Below are positions 36,001 to 48,890 of a stretch of 64,000 bases of DNA, piece by piece (within the stretch, counting starts at the first letter, position 1; every line of letters begins with the position of its first letter). This DNA is from Odontesthes bonariensis. Lineage: Eukaryota; Chordata; Actinopteri; Atheriniformes; Atherinopsidae. A program made the translations under genes and the position numbers. The notes under the pieces were generated by a model. The model saw only the letters and a program-made list of their open reading frames with translations. It had not been told where the DNA came from and searched no databases. The stretch spans positions 17,803,248 through 17,867,247 of the forward strand of contig NC_134519.1 of NCBI RefSeq assembly GCF_027942865.1. Reading direction: 5' to 3'.

Positions 36001-39000
36001 TTTACGGTTTAGGTAATAACTTTCTTTAGGTAATAAAAAATCAACAATTCAACAGTTTTATGATGCTGCAGAATATGTGATTTCAGCAGTTATGAGAGCA
36101 AACGCTTGGGTGAAACTGACCAATACGTTATCACAGCACACAAACTGTTGATTTCTTATCTTTCAAACTAAATATCTCAGTTGTATCTGTTAAAGACTCT
36201 GATTGGGATTCTGCAGAATTACTCTCATTTCTTCACTGCAAAGTGTTGCGTTTGCTTTTTTGGAGTGATTCCCCAAAGCTGGGAGGAATGTTAAAACCAG
36301 GAAAATCTATCATTTGGCCATACTGTTCACCACCAGCTTCAAAATAATAATAATTAATACTTTTTTCTTTTTTTAAATGAGCTATAGTGCAAAGCTACAC
36401 ATTTTTCAGTGTAAGCATCCAAACTGTAACAGAATTGATTTTAACCAAGAAGCAAGCTTGAAGCAAAACTAAAACATTATTGCAACCAAACAGGAAATAG
36501 GTTATCTGCTCCTTCAGTGATGATGAAAACACATAAGCTGTAGACTTCACTGCACCCAGATAAATGAAAGCACATCTGCAGTACCTTGAGAAGCATCATT
36601 AACTGCTCCAACTGCACCATGAGTTCCCTGCGACTCTCCTGCAGAGTAGACATTCTTTGTTCAAGCTCATCTTTGCGTTGCCTAACAGAGGAAACACGTT
36701 CTGATGAAAACACAATTTCATGGCCGTGCCAACAAAGAAGCACATCTGCAGGAGGCAACACACGTTGTTTGTTTAGATTATGCTCATAACGTCTTAGAAA
36801 TGCAGCAGAACCGATTTTGCATCTGGTGAATCAATGACCTGAGAAGTCGCAGCTCAGCGAGCAGGGTGGGGTTCTGCTGACCCTTGTCGGGTGGCGGCTG
36901 GGATGCCTCCTCGTGCTGAATGCGTAGCCGCTGGATTTCCTGCAGGATTTCTCTGTGATCAGTACAAACATATGCAAGCACTACATCACATTGTATATTT
37001 GGCATAATGTCATCAGTTAAAAGAAAAAAACGTGGAATCTGAATTTTGCCACTATTGTACACACATTAAAAGAACCTCCCTGATGATAACCTGACAGTGT
37101 TTACGTCTATTAGAAAAAACTTTGTTTTTTCCACACTAGGGGGCAGCAGAAACATGCTGTGGACATTGTATCGCCATGATTATTTACAAAATCCCACAGC
37201 TTTATATCAATCTTAAATCATGTTCACCAGTTGCTTGCTTTGCCTATAGATGCTGGAAATGTAATTTACTTTTTTTATTTTATTCTTTTTTTCCACTAAA
37301 GAATCTATATCAATATAAACATATAAAGTATATATATATACATAACATGAGCCACACTCATTTCTGAGATCTGTTTCAAGATCTTTTTATTTTATATGAG
37401 TGAACTTCAACAGATGATAACTGAACAGGCCCAGAGGGGTAGTCATCCCTAACCTGTTCTTGCTCTCCAGCTCTGCAATGAGCTGCCTCTGCTGTTTGTT
37501 GGCATCCAGAGAGCAGGGGAGGTCTGTGGGGACCCTCTGGTGTTGAGCCTGCTGATGAAACCAAGCAAGAGGCATCACGTGAACTGGCTTTACCTCTAGG
37601 TGATGTCATCCATTAGGTTATCTCATATCTCACAGGAGGCAACAAAGCAGTTAAGTCACCAGCCATCCATCAAGACCGGATCGGACCATGAACTGCAATA
37701 CAGCTCTGCTTAAGAATTATCACCACCCTGACAGTTAAAAGGAGTGAAGTAGCAACATATGTTAAATCCTTTTCTCATCAAGGACAGGTTTTTCGGCACT
37801 GGACAACAATGAAAGATGCCTTCACATTTATGTGCAATAAATGTCTTATATACTGTATATCTCACCGCAGCATCAGCAGCCAGTCTGGCAGCATAGCGGG
37901 CGATGAGACTGTGCTCCTCATCTTGATGGTTACTGCTCTCCAGCAAACTGACCAAGAGGAAAATAGGGATGGGAGTCACAACATGACACCAATAAGATAA
38001 CAGAACTCTGCACGTACAGAATATGCATAAGAATTGCAAAGAAAGTTTAGCTTGTTTCAGCGTTTGTCAGGACACTGTCAATGAGCTAAAGCACAGACAC
38101 ACAAAAGGATGCTAAGCTATTCAAAACCACAAAAAGCATGACTGTATTTGGTTATTTGAAAATGTGGATAAAAAGGTTAATTGATTTGTATTTGCAAATG
38201 TAATGTAGGATACATTAGAAAAGAAAGCTATGGAAGTGAAGGACCACTATCAAATCATACAAACATACAAACATACCACTTTTGTCATTTTGATATTAAT
38301 ATGTCAGAGAATATATCATATTTCCAGCTTAATCTTCAGTATTACTTAAAAAAAATGTTTAGTGACAACATTTCCAGGACCAGACAAATCAAACTCTTTT
38401 AACTATGGGTCCCATTTTCTTTTATTATTTTCATTCAATGACCAATTTAATACATATGAGGAGTGGTATATTCAACATTCATGTGTTATCTTGTTATTGC
38501 TGCCGAGTGATGATAATGAATTCACAAAGGTCATGGTAACCAGTCTGTAAACTGTCTGACAGCATGCAGCATTAGGGCTGTAACACACTCAGAAGTATTC
38601 AAGGTTAGGGCAAAGGCTGTGACGTTCAGCAAAGCACACTGTTTCCACTGGTGTACAGCAAACACAGCAGCACACCAACTAACCATGTTCTGGGGTTGTT
38701 TTGAAGCAGATTCACATAGAGGCCAATGAGAACATGTTCGTCAGCAAGCCTATCGGCAACATCGAGGTTGTACTTCAACCTGAAACAGTGCAGGTTTTCA
38801 CAAAGTAAAAGAAAACGTCACGTTACAGAGGTGACAACAGAGGGACAGTCGGGGGATGAGAGGGGACGGGAAACTGAAGGAGAAAAGGACATAACAAAAG
38901 AGAAGAGGTGGAGAGTGGCAGCTATTCATGGGTGGCTAGAGAGAAACAAGGCCATATTATGTTTGGGAGGGACACGACTGATGAAGGCTAGGAGCACCAT

Positions 39001-42000
39001 TGAAGACATGCCCAGCAAGATAGACACCAAAGCAACACTGTTTACATCTTGCAGTTATCCTCCAGTCAATGCTTTATCATTAAAATGATCAAAAGTAATT
39101 TTACATGATTAAGAATTCTATGCCAACAAGATGTGAAAGCATGCACAGTGACCTTGTCCTTTTTGATGTAGCTCCTGTAATTATAGAGGCTTTACATCCG
39201 CCTCATAAACTAATACAGCAACCATGCCAACCACTATTAACAAGCACTACACAGCCAGGAGAGAGGGAGTCTATTCAGTATAAGACACAAGCAAGAGATG
39301 TTTATCCATTTAAAGATGTTCTAGAAGCCAACAAGCTAATAAGATGGAAAAGCGTTTATCTCAAGTGAACATTCAGGTAATAACCAGTGACCTTGTATGA
39401 GAAAACAATAAGCTAAACATGTTGAACAGGGCCTCATAATTCAGAAGAAATATGTTGTGTTTTTTTTTACTGCTGTTTAGGTAACGTACTACTCAGCTTA
39501 TAAACAATGTCCTATTCTTTTATCTTAAAATAAATTAAAACAATCAGGTATTATCACTTGTGTAACAACATTAAAATATATATCTTGATTTTATTTATCT
39601 ATTAATATTTTTAAAATGTATAAATAAGGGAAGGAATACATGAATTTCTGACCCCACTGCTATTGGTATCTTGACTAAAGACTATGCTGTTGCATTTTGC
39701 AGGTCAAACAACAGTATTAACAACAATAATAATTCTTATATATTATAATAATCAGTTGAGCACTTTCTTTATTTTAGTACAAAACAGAAAGAAAAGAAAA
39801 TGCTCAAACTTGGCTATTCAATGCATGAAGTTAAAGGCACTATATCATGCTAAAATCATACCAAAGCAAGCTTAATAGAGTGTATCAAAAACAGAGAAAG
39901 TGACAATGTCTGGAGCTTGTTTCCTCTTATTTTCCACCACACTTGTCTGTGTAAAGTAGTGAGGTTATTGACTTTCAAAGTCAAATCGTCGCCTGTATGA
40001 ATCTAGAGCTGCCAAAGCGCAGCAAACTTTGCTAAATCAAGCAGCAACTTCCAAGTGCCAAAAACTGAATTCCATGGCCACTTTAATGGCCAGCTTCAAA
40101 ATTGAATCAATCAACAGACCGCCCCATGCTCAAATATCCAGTTTTACAGCAACATGTTTACAGCCTGTTATAAAATGGTTAACTTAAACCTACTAAGGAA
40201 TGATAATTAGGTATATTCTGTTGAGCACATCTCCTGAAAGCCCAGTAATACATAGTTTTCATCAGCCTTTAAAGAACAGAACTGCAATGTCTAAAACGCT
40301 GACATATGTAGAGATTGACCTAAAGACTGCCCATTACTCATCACATTATATATGTGTTTTTCTGTAAGGTGTTATGAAAGGGAGCAGTGTTCCTTAAATA
40401 AACACAGATACTAAGGTGCAGGTGCAGAGGAGCTCAAATGATTTCCACTAGAAAAATCAATCTTTCAAAGAACAACGGTAATAGCAACTGAAAAAGCAAG
40501 TTAATCAAATTTTATCAGAATAAGTAAACCAATTTACAAACACTGTTGACAATGACCCTGGGAGTTTACTGCTAACACTCGAGTGATAGTTGACAATAAA
40601 GGTAACATTCGATGACGCTTATATTAGGTTTCCCATTTCTGCGTGAATGAAAACCTCTGACACTCCAAACTAATGGCAAACAGTTGTCATGAAACAACCT
40701 GAGCACAGCAATGTAAACCACCCTCAAAAAAACTATTTTGCTATTAGTTTTCTGAGGACCACGAGCACTCGAGTCAATGCCTTATGATTACCATCTATAT
40801 TAGTTCACATGCATTTGCAGCAGAGAGGCATTCTCATGTGCACACCTGTGTCACTTACCCTTTCCCTTTCAACAGATGTGGAGCAGCCCCAGTCAGGGGC
40901 TTTCTCTGCGCAACATCATTATTCTTGCTGTAAGGCAAGCCATTACCACTCAGCTCAAAATAGCCACAGAATTTACACAGAAATATTCAAACTCACCAAT
41001 ACACACCCTTTGGCAAATAAAGGGAAGACAATAAAAGACAGTGTGGGTCACAGAGGCACATGGCCTTTAGGGAACACAGACTGAAAAGATCTGTTGTGAA
41101 ATCCACAGCATCCATTGTTAGCATTGCTGTACTCACTTTTTGGTGGAGTAAGGGTTCCCTGATGTAGGCATGGAGTGGGAGAGTGTGTAGTCATTGGTGA
41201 GATTCACAGGTCTTGGTGGCCTGAATGGGAGATAAATGTAATTCTCAATTCAAACTGAAGGCAACTTTGCTCATTAAAGAGAAAAATAAAGGGGGTGATT
41301 CCTCTGTGCTTGATTCTTTGAGTGTTGTGCATTTCCTTCAATGGTATAATATGATATTACACTTCATTCAATTATGTACGTATCATTATATGACAATATA
41401 TACGATTAGTTATGTATCATGAATGAAAACATGCGAGAATGAATGAACAAATCAGTGAATCGACAAACACAGCATGTGTTAAGACAGAAGTTTACAACGG
41501 TGACTGTTGGTAAATGACTTGACAACACAGGATTTAAATCTACAGTGAAATGTTGAATAATCAAAACTAACTCACCACGTGTCTCTATTTTGAGAAAGGT
41601 AAAAAACAAGGAAAGAATTACTTTATTACAGTTGGCACGGCAGTATAAGACAAGATTTCACAAAAGGACATTTACAGTAAAAGAATTTAAAATGTAAAAC
41701 ATATTTTTGAAAAAAAGAAATCATCAAAATGTTTTCTTGTAAGGGAAGAAGTACAAATTAATGAAGCAGATATTCCCTTTCACAAATATATTAGTATGTT
41801 GTTTCGACTACTTCTTCTTTAAAGTTCCTATATACAATAGTAAGGTGGTGTAGTTTAGTTTATGTGGTCCACACAAACAATCACAAGGTCTTGAGTTATT
41901 TGGATGTTTTGACTGCTTGAATATATCCTTGGGTTTGCTGTTGTAGCCACAAGCAGGAATTTGACCGACCTTGGTCTGGACTACAAGGCATTTGCTCAAT

Positions 42001-45000
42001 CCAACTGGCTTTTACTGAGGGTGTACTAAACAAGCCCCTAGGCATAAAGGCAAGGCAAGTTTATTTGTAGAGCACAATTCGTACACAAGGGAATTCAAAG
42101 TGAATAAAGCAAAAATGGCTAAAAAGGCAAGAAACAGAAAAAAAAAAAAAAAAGAAGTCTGGATAGCTTACAAAGTTAGCCAGCCAGTTTAGGAACTGTT
42201 GGAGAGGTTATTGCTCTCTGGTGTAAAGTTTTTCCTTTGTAACGTTACAGAACTTTTACATGAACAAAAACATTACGTAAAAACACTTTGAAGGACAGAG
42301 ACAACCCAAAAAGCATAATATGAGCCAATGTTAAAGTTTTTAAGAGTCTTAGGTTTAAAACAAATATTAAAAGCAAATATGCAGATACATGTTAACCTGT
42401 GTTTTTATGCTAAATTTGATCCAGTTGAAGCTGTTAAAATGTTGTAAAAGATTATTAACAGGATTATTAACAGTAAGGAAACGAGTTAAAATACATGGAA
42501 CATTAGGCCTTATCAGCCCTTACATTGGCACTACCAGGGTTCTAAGACAGTCTTTGCTAATACGTTAGGTATTCTTTTGTTTAACACAAAAGAGCAGGCA
42601 AGCCTATGAAAAAGGTAGCAGCTTTGTCACAGATTACCATCATTCCCAAGGCTATAATTAAACCTCATTGATCAGTTGACCTGAGAGATTGATTGGAATC
42701 ACTTCAGACTTTGAGTCGGCTTCGGGATCATTATCAGGTACAAAAGCTGAAGATGAAGACAACTCATTGACTGTGCTACTGATCCTTCGGTTTCATCATT
42801 GTTAGGTGAAAAAGATGGAAGATAAACTTACACAATATGAGCTAGGTTGAGAGGTTTCTCTGGCATTTCGGGAAACATGGGGTGAAGGGGCTCTCTGCTG
42901 GATGCACAGCTCAGTGACTTACTGAGGACATGGGATAACTTCTTAGCAGGGGATTTCTAGGTGGAATGTAAAAGAGACATTGCCAAATCTTAGGACACTT
43001 AACATCTTGTCAAAATACATGAAATCAGTACGGTAATGCTGTCACCTGCATAGAACATTAAGCATCCTTACATGGTGGTGAAGCAGAACAAAAATAGCCA
43101 CATTGACTGGTCCATTGCAGACACACCTCTCTTAGCCTGCACCTCCCCTCCCCCTCCTCCCCTTTTCCTTTCCTTACCCATGACGTATACTCCTTCATTT
43201 GGTGCTGGTTGCTATGGGAACCGCTGGCATGCCCCCTCCAGAAGCAGTCCTGACAGAGCTGGTAATTATGACATTGCTGGCAGCGGTAGCGGAAGCCCAT
43301 CATACTCTCAGTATGGCAGTAGGAGCACTCGACCGGGTGAAAGACTGCAGGGAGGAGAGGCGGGGCCAGACACACATACACACACATGCACACGGGTGCA
43401 CAAACACACGTACAAACAGATGTGACTGTAAACACAGATATTCTGCACATTGCAGTGAGGACAGGATTAATTTCAATTAATTGTAGGGACAGATGTGCTG
43501 AGACATTGACCGCTCTCTGTTGACAACGCTCCTCTTACGTTACACAAATACACAAAGAGGAGTGCTGTGCGAGTTGTATATGTGTGTGCACGTCACAGTG
43601 TTTGTTCTGCTCACATGGAGGCTGCCTATGATGATGACTGCATCGCAGATACACACAGCCATGCGCACTCGTCAACAGTGGGTAAGGTCCCCGCAGTTCA
43701 TCCTCACCGCTGGTGCGTGTGTACATTTTTCATGGTGTGTATGTGTGCTTGACTAATTGTGTGATTATGATGCAAAGCTGAACTTTACATCCTCCCAAGC
43801 CCGCAAGCTTTCCCATTAAATATTCTGGTGTTTTACCGTTCTCCACGTTGGCGAGCCGATGCATGAGCGGCAACCACACCAAACACTGAGGGGGCGGGTC
43901 GGACATCAACGTATCGAGGAATGTGTTGAGGGAGACCCTTTTCTATTGACGTTGGGTGCAGAGGACAGTGAGATTCGTGCAAAACATCAATGCTAAAACA
44001 GTCACTGATATTATACGCTTTGGTTAATGAACCCCCACCTGCTGTGCAAAGCATGTTCGTGCAGCTTGTTCGGTGTAACCAAAAGAAGGTCCCTCAAAAA
44101 CCGCCATAGGTAATTTGAGAACCTCTCGTAGGAACTGGTCAAACTGTGAGTGTACCATTATTCCAGAGGAATCTGATATCTGTGAAAAGATATCTGGAAA
44201 CAATGAGGAGAGACATAATACAAATTAATCAAACTAATTGTCAGTTGCCACCACAGTTGGTTAATTACAAAATTACACAATATAATTATCCCACTTGTTT
44301 GGGAAAACAAATCAAAATAAAGCAGCTATAATAAGTTGTAACAATACACCAGCCCTCCTCTTTTTCTCTTGCAAGCTGCTACTCCCACAGATTTTGTAGC
44401 TTATGTACTAAACCCTATCCTTCAAATAACGAATAATGACTTCTGTTGGCCATGAGGAACCAGGCCAGTAGTGCTGCTTTCTCTGGAAAAACACACTAAG
44501 CAGACAGAGATATTGAAAACACAGACAGCAATAAGTCTGTATTATAAATTGTAACACATTACATTACTTAGTAAATCACTTAGACTATAAACTGTGAAGT
44601 TTATTAAGGCAATCGGCTGATTTATTATTTATTAAGAAGATTTGTGGTTATTGTGTAATTTCTCACAAGCAAAAGTAGGACAAAGATTAGTTATATTTCT
44701 TACATCTTAATTTATCCAGAATTTTCCCTCCGCAGATGGTTGCCAGGGCATTCTTTATAGCAAAAATAGACATTTTGCCATGGCCCTCCCTGAAATAGCA
44801 ATAAACAACAACAACAACAACAAAAAAGGAGTTAAATTCTGATCATAGATTCTTTTAAATTGACCAGTTGCATGAGGACAAGTAGATATAATCTTTTGAA
44901 TTCACATTTCCATTAGAATGATCATCAGATTTAGGGAGCATTTAGCTTGGCTTTTCTTTTCACAAAAAAAAACATTTCCTGTATTTCTGCTTGTTGTGAC

Positions 45001-46957
45001 ATTATTAAGGGAAATAGTCTATTTTTCCTCCTCTTAAGGGAACATTCCCCATTCACATTTCAAGCTTCATTAGCTCACGTCAAAACCTCCAATGTGCAAG
45101 TACACTAACAGTCGCTGACTGTCATGTAACATGTTACTCACGGGTCGTAGGCTGCCAGCAGGAAGTTGAGCAGCAGGCTGATGGACTGTTCCACGTTGAT
45201 CTGATGGGTGGTGGGCATGCGCTTGTTCAGCTGGTAAAAGATAGTGGACAGTACCACTTCAAGACGAGCCACAGAGAGCTCAGCGTTGAGGTCTACGGTG
45301 TTGAGGCCATTTTCTCGGAAAGCCTCGATGACGTTCCAAATGTCTACCAAATGCACTGGAAGCAGGGAAAACTCGACATGAGCATTTTGTTGGGTAATGA
45401 CAGGGAGTGAAGTGTTTTAGTTAAATGTACTCTGCCCCAGACTCACAGTTGCATTTCTTCTGCACAAATCGAAGTTTGCAGGCTGTTCTGTATGTTGACA
45501 ACCGTATGGAATCCAAATCTTGAGCCCCTGAGGAACATTCACTCATTAATTAACACTGAAAATGTGAGCTGAACTCCCAAAGAGTTGAACTCATTAAAAA
45601 CAGACATTTGTGTGTATATCCCTTTTAGGGTTCACCTGCCTGTACCTATCAAGACTTCAATGAGAGCTCACTGTTTTCATACCACTGACCAAGGACAATA
45701 ATTTCTCAGATTATTTCTAAATTCTCAGTTCTCAGATACTTTTTATTTCATACTTAATTGCCTTACTACTTGATGATGAAAAGTTCTCATAAATATGAAC
45801 AACTCTGTCCAGACATTGTTTTCAAACAATGCATCTGTTTATCGTTATTATCATTTTTTCAAAGACTGGTATAATGTGACATAAATAAATATATAAGTGC
45901 TAAATGAATGCACACTTGAATAATGCAGACACGAAATATAATGGTGCAAGCATAAACTAATGAAACAACCAAATACCATGAGTAAGTATTTTCTGCCTAG
46001 TTTCTTTTCATATTCTTTTAACTTGTTCCAAAGGTTTCTGATTCAAGTTTTAATTACACCATCATATTTTGTGTAAATATGTTCAAGACTTTGTCATGTA
46101 TATATGCTCTCTTCTGAGGATGTTTAATTTAGCATCTTTTCTCGTGTGAACATGACGCAAAGTCAAAATCTGCTTTGGATTATTTCTCTAAACGTGCTAT
46201 AACTGGGAATCTAAAAGGTTGTCTAAAGGTATGGAGGACCTGTCTGGGTTGTAACCCCCTCTCAACAGCTAAAGTTAACAGATGGAGGAAACTTGGGCTT
46301 CCGTGATTATGAAGCTTTAGATGGCGACCATTTGCTATGCAAATAACTGCAACTCACGATTTGTCTAATGTAGTTTAAGTCTAATGATTCATTCATGAAC
46401 ACAAACCAAAAAGAATTAGAGCTAAATATCAGAAACGCTTAAAGGCACATAAAGAAAAACATACATCATCAGTCTGTAAGTCAGCTCTATCAAATTGTGG
46501 AAAACAGTGTGGAAAAACGACTTTTCTTTTAGTTTCAAGACCCTGATTTTATCAAATATTTCTGATAATACAATTATTCATTAACTGTGGCAATGCTAGA
46601 TGGAAATACAATAAACTTTAGTTACCTTTCTGGGAAAGGAAAACATGTAAAATGTCCATTTGTACGAAGTAAATTAAAAAAAAACCTGTAAGCGTGCCTC
46701 CTTCATACTGTGTGAGTAACACAGCTGTGTGTCAGCATTTAAAATCAGTCAAGTTTGCATTGGTGGGGACACTTGATCTTCATGATATTTGCTTTACATG
46801 AAACTTGTAGAGAAGAATTTGTCACTTTTATGGTCAGTAAGTGAAACTGTCCAGCATACATCACAGTGAGCTGTGGCCCTGAACACTCACTCATCTCGAC
46901 ATACAGTTGCCTTCGATCTGCCATGTTGTCACCCCTCTGCCTGCAGTCTTCAATCAT
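32498..46957 (-). CDS. dtna: dtna, alpha-dystrobrevin
   Basis: A dystrophin-associated scaffold that binds dystrophin/utrophin and syntrophins at muscle membrane and synapses. The 21 coding exons are 46891-46957, 45447-45527, 45142-45355, 44704-44789, 44039-44193, 43837-43942, 43178-43344, 42832-42956, 41137-41220, 40859-40927, 38684-38779, 37866-37947, 37454-37548, 36839-36952, 36585-36681, 35760-35783, 35153-35312, 34964-35053, 32963-33047, 32641-32734, 32498-32515. The sum is 2109 nt, 702 aa plus stop, with every phase compatible (human alpha form about 743 aa). Order: two EF-hand-like domains (about 23-235), ZZ finger (237-292), linker and syntrophin-binding region, paired coiled coils (about 445-546), Ser/Pro region, C-terminal coil. 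It is called alpha rather than beta (dtnb) from linkage to mapre2 and close matches throughout, for example the [15 protein letters not shown] segment. Confidence 0.95.
33383..33589 (-). pseudogene. 68-codon ORF with adjacent AATAAA, unrecognised
   Basis: A minus-strand frame [15 protein letters not shown]... ends SSATDD, and AATAAA follows within about 10 bases of the stop. That looks like the 3' end of a processed transcript or of an alternative terminal exon. I do not recognise the protein. There is no convincing acceptor just upstream. It lies in the dtna intron between exons 18 and 19. Confidence 0.3.
34004..34769. repeat. long imperfect inverted repeat
   Basis: The left arm, about 34004-34203, and the right arm, about 34565-34769, are imperfect reverse complements over about 200 bp. 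The best block is TCCGGGATTGGCTGGTTTTC in the left arm, with its complement at about 34712-34731. The intervening spacer is about 360 bp. It is either a fold-back element or two opposed copies of one short repeat, in the dtna intron between exons 18 and 19. Confidence 0.7.
34964..35312 (-). CDS. dtna: dtna exons 17-18, Ser/Pro region and [10 protein letters not shown] segment
   Basis: Exons 35153-35312 and 34964-35053. Exon 17 carries [16 protein letters not shown] and THTPQDSL, then [12 protein letters not shown]. Exon 18 carries [17 protein letters not shown]. Both match alpha-dystrobrevin closely. The exon 18 acceptor is AAG rather than CAG. Confidence 0.93.
35760..35783 (-). CDS. dtna: dtna 24-nt microexon
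   Basis: A TTTTTCAG acceptor and a GTAAGTG donor frame exactly eight codons, LEEERKQA, in phase 0 on both sides, so it can be included or skipped without a frame change. Mammalian DTNA has a similar Glu/Lys-rich short insert at the same place (EEELKQG after KLLK). It extends the second coiled coil. Confidence 0.8.
36585..38779 (-). CDS. dtna: dtna exons 11-15, syntrophin-binding region and paired coiled coils
   Basis: Exons 38684-38779, 37866-37947, 37454-37548, 36839-36952 and 36585-36681. The first two carry [20 protein letters not shown] and [15 protein letters not shown]. The next three form the leucine-heptad coils that pair with dystrophin: [27 protein letters not shown] with [11 protein letters not shown], and [20 protein letters not shown]. 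At exon 13 the acceptor could be three bases earlier (37551), adding one Gln, a NAGNAG-type choice. Confidence 0.95.
37131..37149 (+). promoter_or_regulatory. CTCF-like motif
   Basis: CCACACTAGGGGGCAGCAG resembles the CTCF core (CTAGGGGGCAG). It lies in the dtna intron between exons 13 and 14. Motif resemblance only. Confidence 0.35.
38780..40858. other. dtna intron 10
   Basis: AT-rich, with nothing recognised. An 87-codon plus-strand frame (39105-39368) has no splice context or family resemblance. Confidence 0.6.
40859..42956 (-). CDS. dtna: dtna exons 8-10, linker
   Basis: Exons 42832-42956, 41137-41220 and 40859-40927. Exon 8 holds [19 protein letters not shown] and [10 protein letters not shown], close to mammalian DTNA. 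Exon 9 ([18 protein letters not shown]) and exon 10 ([17 protein letters not shown]) are more divergent, as in the family, where this linker is alternatively spliced. Confidence 0.9.
42045..42155 (+). repeat. short A-tailed teleost dispersed repeat
   Basis: GGCAAGGCAAGTTTATTTGT followed by AGAGCAC, GAATTCAAAGTG and a 3' A-run (42139-42153). This pattern is very common in fish genomes as a degenerate SINE/LINE-tail sequence. It lies in a dtna intron. Confidence 0.65.
43178..43344 (-). CDS. dtna: dtna exon 7, ZZ zinc finger
   Basis: A complete ZZ domain on one exon. Predicted zinc ligands are Cys243, Cys246, Cys258, Cys261, Cys267, Cys270, His280 and His284, all present with standard spacing (CSYC, CQQC, CQDC, then SHSNQH). 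The exon ends KEYTSW before a GTAAGG donor. It is among the most conserved exons in the window. Confidence 0.97.
44039..45527 (-). CDS. dtna: dtna exons 2-5, EF-hand-like domains
   Basis: Exons 45447-45527, 45142-45355, 44704-44789 and 44039-44193. They encode the dystrophin-like EF-hand region, with [52 protein letters not shown] and [15 protein letters not shown]. As in the dystrophin family, these hands lack a full set of calcium-ligand residues and serve as a structural platform for the ZZ finger. Confidence 0.95.
44804..44822. repeat. (CAA)n microsatellite
   Basis: A short AAC array 15 bp upstream of the dtna exon 4 acceptor on the transcript; on the minus strand it is a (GTT)n run within the polypyrimidine region. 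Confidence 0.85.
46891..46957 (-). CDS. dtna: dtna start exon
   Basis: [22 protein letters not shown], matching the mammalian N-terminus (MIEDxxxRGxxMAxRRQL). The acceptor TCAG lies one base before the ATG, so all upstream exons are non-coding. A second in-frame Met at residue 12 could serve as an internal start. Confidence 0.94.
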
Positions 46958-48787
46958 TCTGATCAAGAGGAGAGAAAGTAATGTCAGTGCTTGCAAGCCT
47001 CAGCATTTAGGTTCAATTATGACATTGTTCAGTCGCAGAGTAGGCTCCTTCTAATGCTTCCAGTTTTATTGTGCAAAAATTAACTGCTAAACTTCACCGT
47101 ATTCCCAGAGGTTTTACAGAGTCTTTGTTAATGTTCTGCGTACGATTCATCTTTCAAATACTCACCATTACGCCAGTTTGTAAAGATGAAAACTCAGTGT
47201 TTGTTCATTGTATCATTTTATTGTAATACATTATCAGTAGCAATAACAGATCCCAGTCTTGCTCAGCAAATGTGTCATTTTAATTGTAATGATGGCAGTT
47301 TTCTTCAAACAGAGGTGACCTTTAATCCACCGGTTTATTAAGTTTTAGACAGATCAGACAAAAGCAGCCTCTCAACTCCAGCCATCTACGTGTAGATTTT
47401 ATCAGCTGTGGCTTGTTAGATAACTAAGAGCCGGTTCCTTGACTTGAACTTGTTGACTGAAAGCACTGCTTCCCACCGATTCTTTTATAGACTCGTTTAC
47501 TAAGATACATAGATCTGGTGGAAACATGCATGGTAAGACTGCAAGGCCCAGACAAAAAGTCAGTATTCCCACCAGCTGATGATCCATGAGACAAAAATTG
47601 GTCTTCTTCTATCATAGTGTAGATCTAAATATTCTAAATATCACAAATATTACCGTTACTCTAATTAAACTCTGACAGCCAGCTTTTGTCAATGGGATAT
47701 TGGCAAATATGTTATTTTCTGCATAAAATGTTACCCAACAAATTTATATAATTACCTGATTACATACATTGGATTTGAAAATGATTTTTGGCTAACACAT
47801 ATTGCGTGAAATATGGATTTAGCCCCGGTTGTTACTTTGAGGTCTTGAGTTTGGCATTCTTCTCCACTGCCATCCTGAATTTTGGAGGCAAAAGCCAAAA
47901 TATTTGGAAAAGAGGGTGGAAATTCTGAGAGCACACTTATCTAGTAGGACATTGCAGATCACAAGGTAACAGGAGTGGCAAATTTCCAAAAGGAGATTTC
48001 TGCTGTATGGAAGAACACTTGCGACAAGTGACTGAGTACCTGAGTACACAAACTAGGTCTGCAGAAGACTGACACTATAATATTTTTCAACTGATATAAA
48101 TATTGTAAGCGTTGTTGAAATGAATCATTCTGAGTGATTAAGAGTGCACCTGGATAGAAAATATTAAATAAAAAAAAAATGGAAAAGGCACCTTTTCCTG
48201 AAAGATTAATGCCAAGCTATTGGTTCAATGCATCAAAACATAAGAGAAGAATCCAGCCCGGCTCTCTGGACGGGCATTTTTTTATACCTCCTCATGAGTG
48301 AGACTGTTTTCCCTGTCACAACACTATTTTCTCTGTGATGTTGGGAAGATCAGTCCAAAGAATGCAGCTGAAAAAGTGGAATAATACTCTGTAACCTGTC
48401 TACAGTGGGAGAGGACTGCAGAAATACACCTGTTTTGTGTAGCAAACTCTCTGTGGGATAGCAAGGAGACTGGTGCTAGGAGAGAAAAATGTTCACCCAC
48501 CCTGTTGCTCTCACTGCAGGGAAAGAGGCACAGGTGGCCACTTTGTTTATCTCAATCTGTGTACATCTAATGGGAAGCTCCTGTTAGATAAATGAACTAC
48601 AGTATCTCACTCCTCTAGTTCATTGTGTTTATTTTTGCAACAAAATCTTCCTTTTTGACTGTATTTTCCTTTCCTTTACTCAACTTGCTGTATGCATGCA
48701 GCTCCTGCATGATATTCACCTGCAATAAACTCTGTGGTTTGTGCATTGAGTAACTGAGTAATTAATTGAGCACCCTGCTGGTCACTA

Positions 48788-48890
48788 GGAATTCAATTCA
48801 ATTCAAATATCAATTCAGTTCTATTCATATAGCACCAAATCACAACAAATGTCATCTCAAGGCACTTCAAATATACAAACCAAAGGAACG
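48788..48890 (+). repeat. teleost dispersed repeat fragment
   Basis: Overlapping AATTCAATTCAA then CATATAGCACCAAATCACAA. The 'ATATAGC(A/G)CCAAATCACAACA' block is a common fish dispersed repeat. It lies between the dtna 5' exons and the start exon. Confidence 0.6.

Noticed and set aside
39105..39368. 87-codon plus-strand ORF in a dtna intron
   Set aside because: No splice context, no recognisable motif, AT-rich codon use; probably chance.
43203..43220. RFX-like GTTGCTATGGGAAC
   Set aside because: Lies inside the conserved dtna ZZ exon, where protein constraint explains the sequence.
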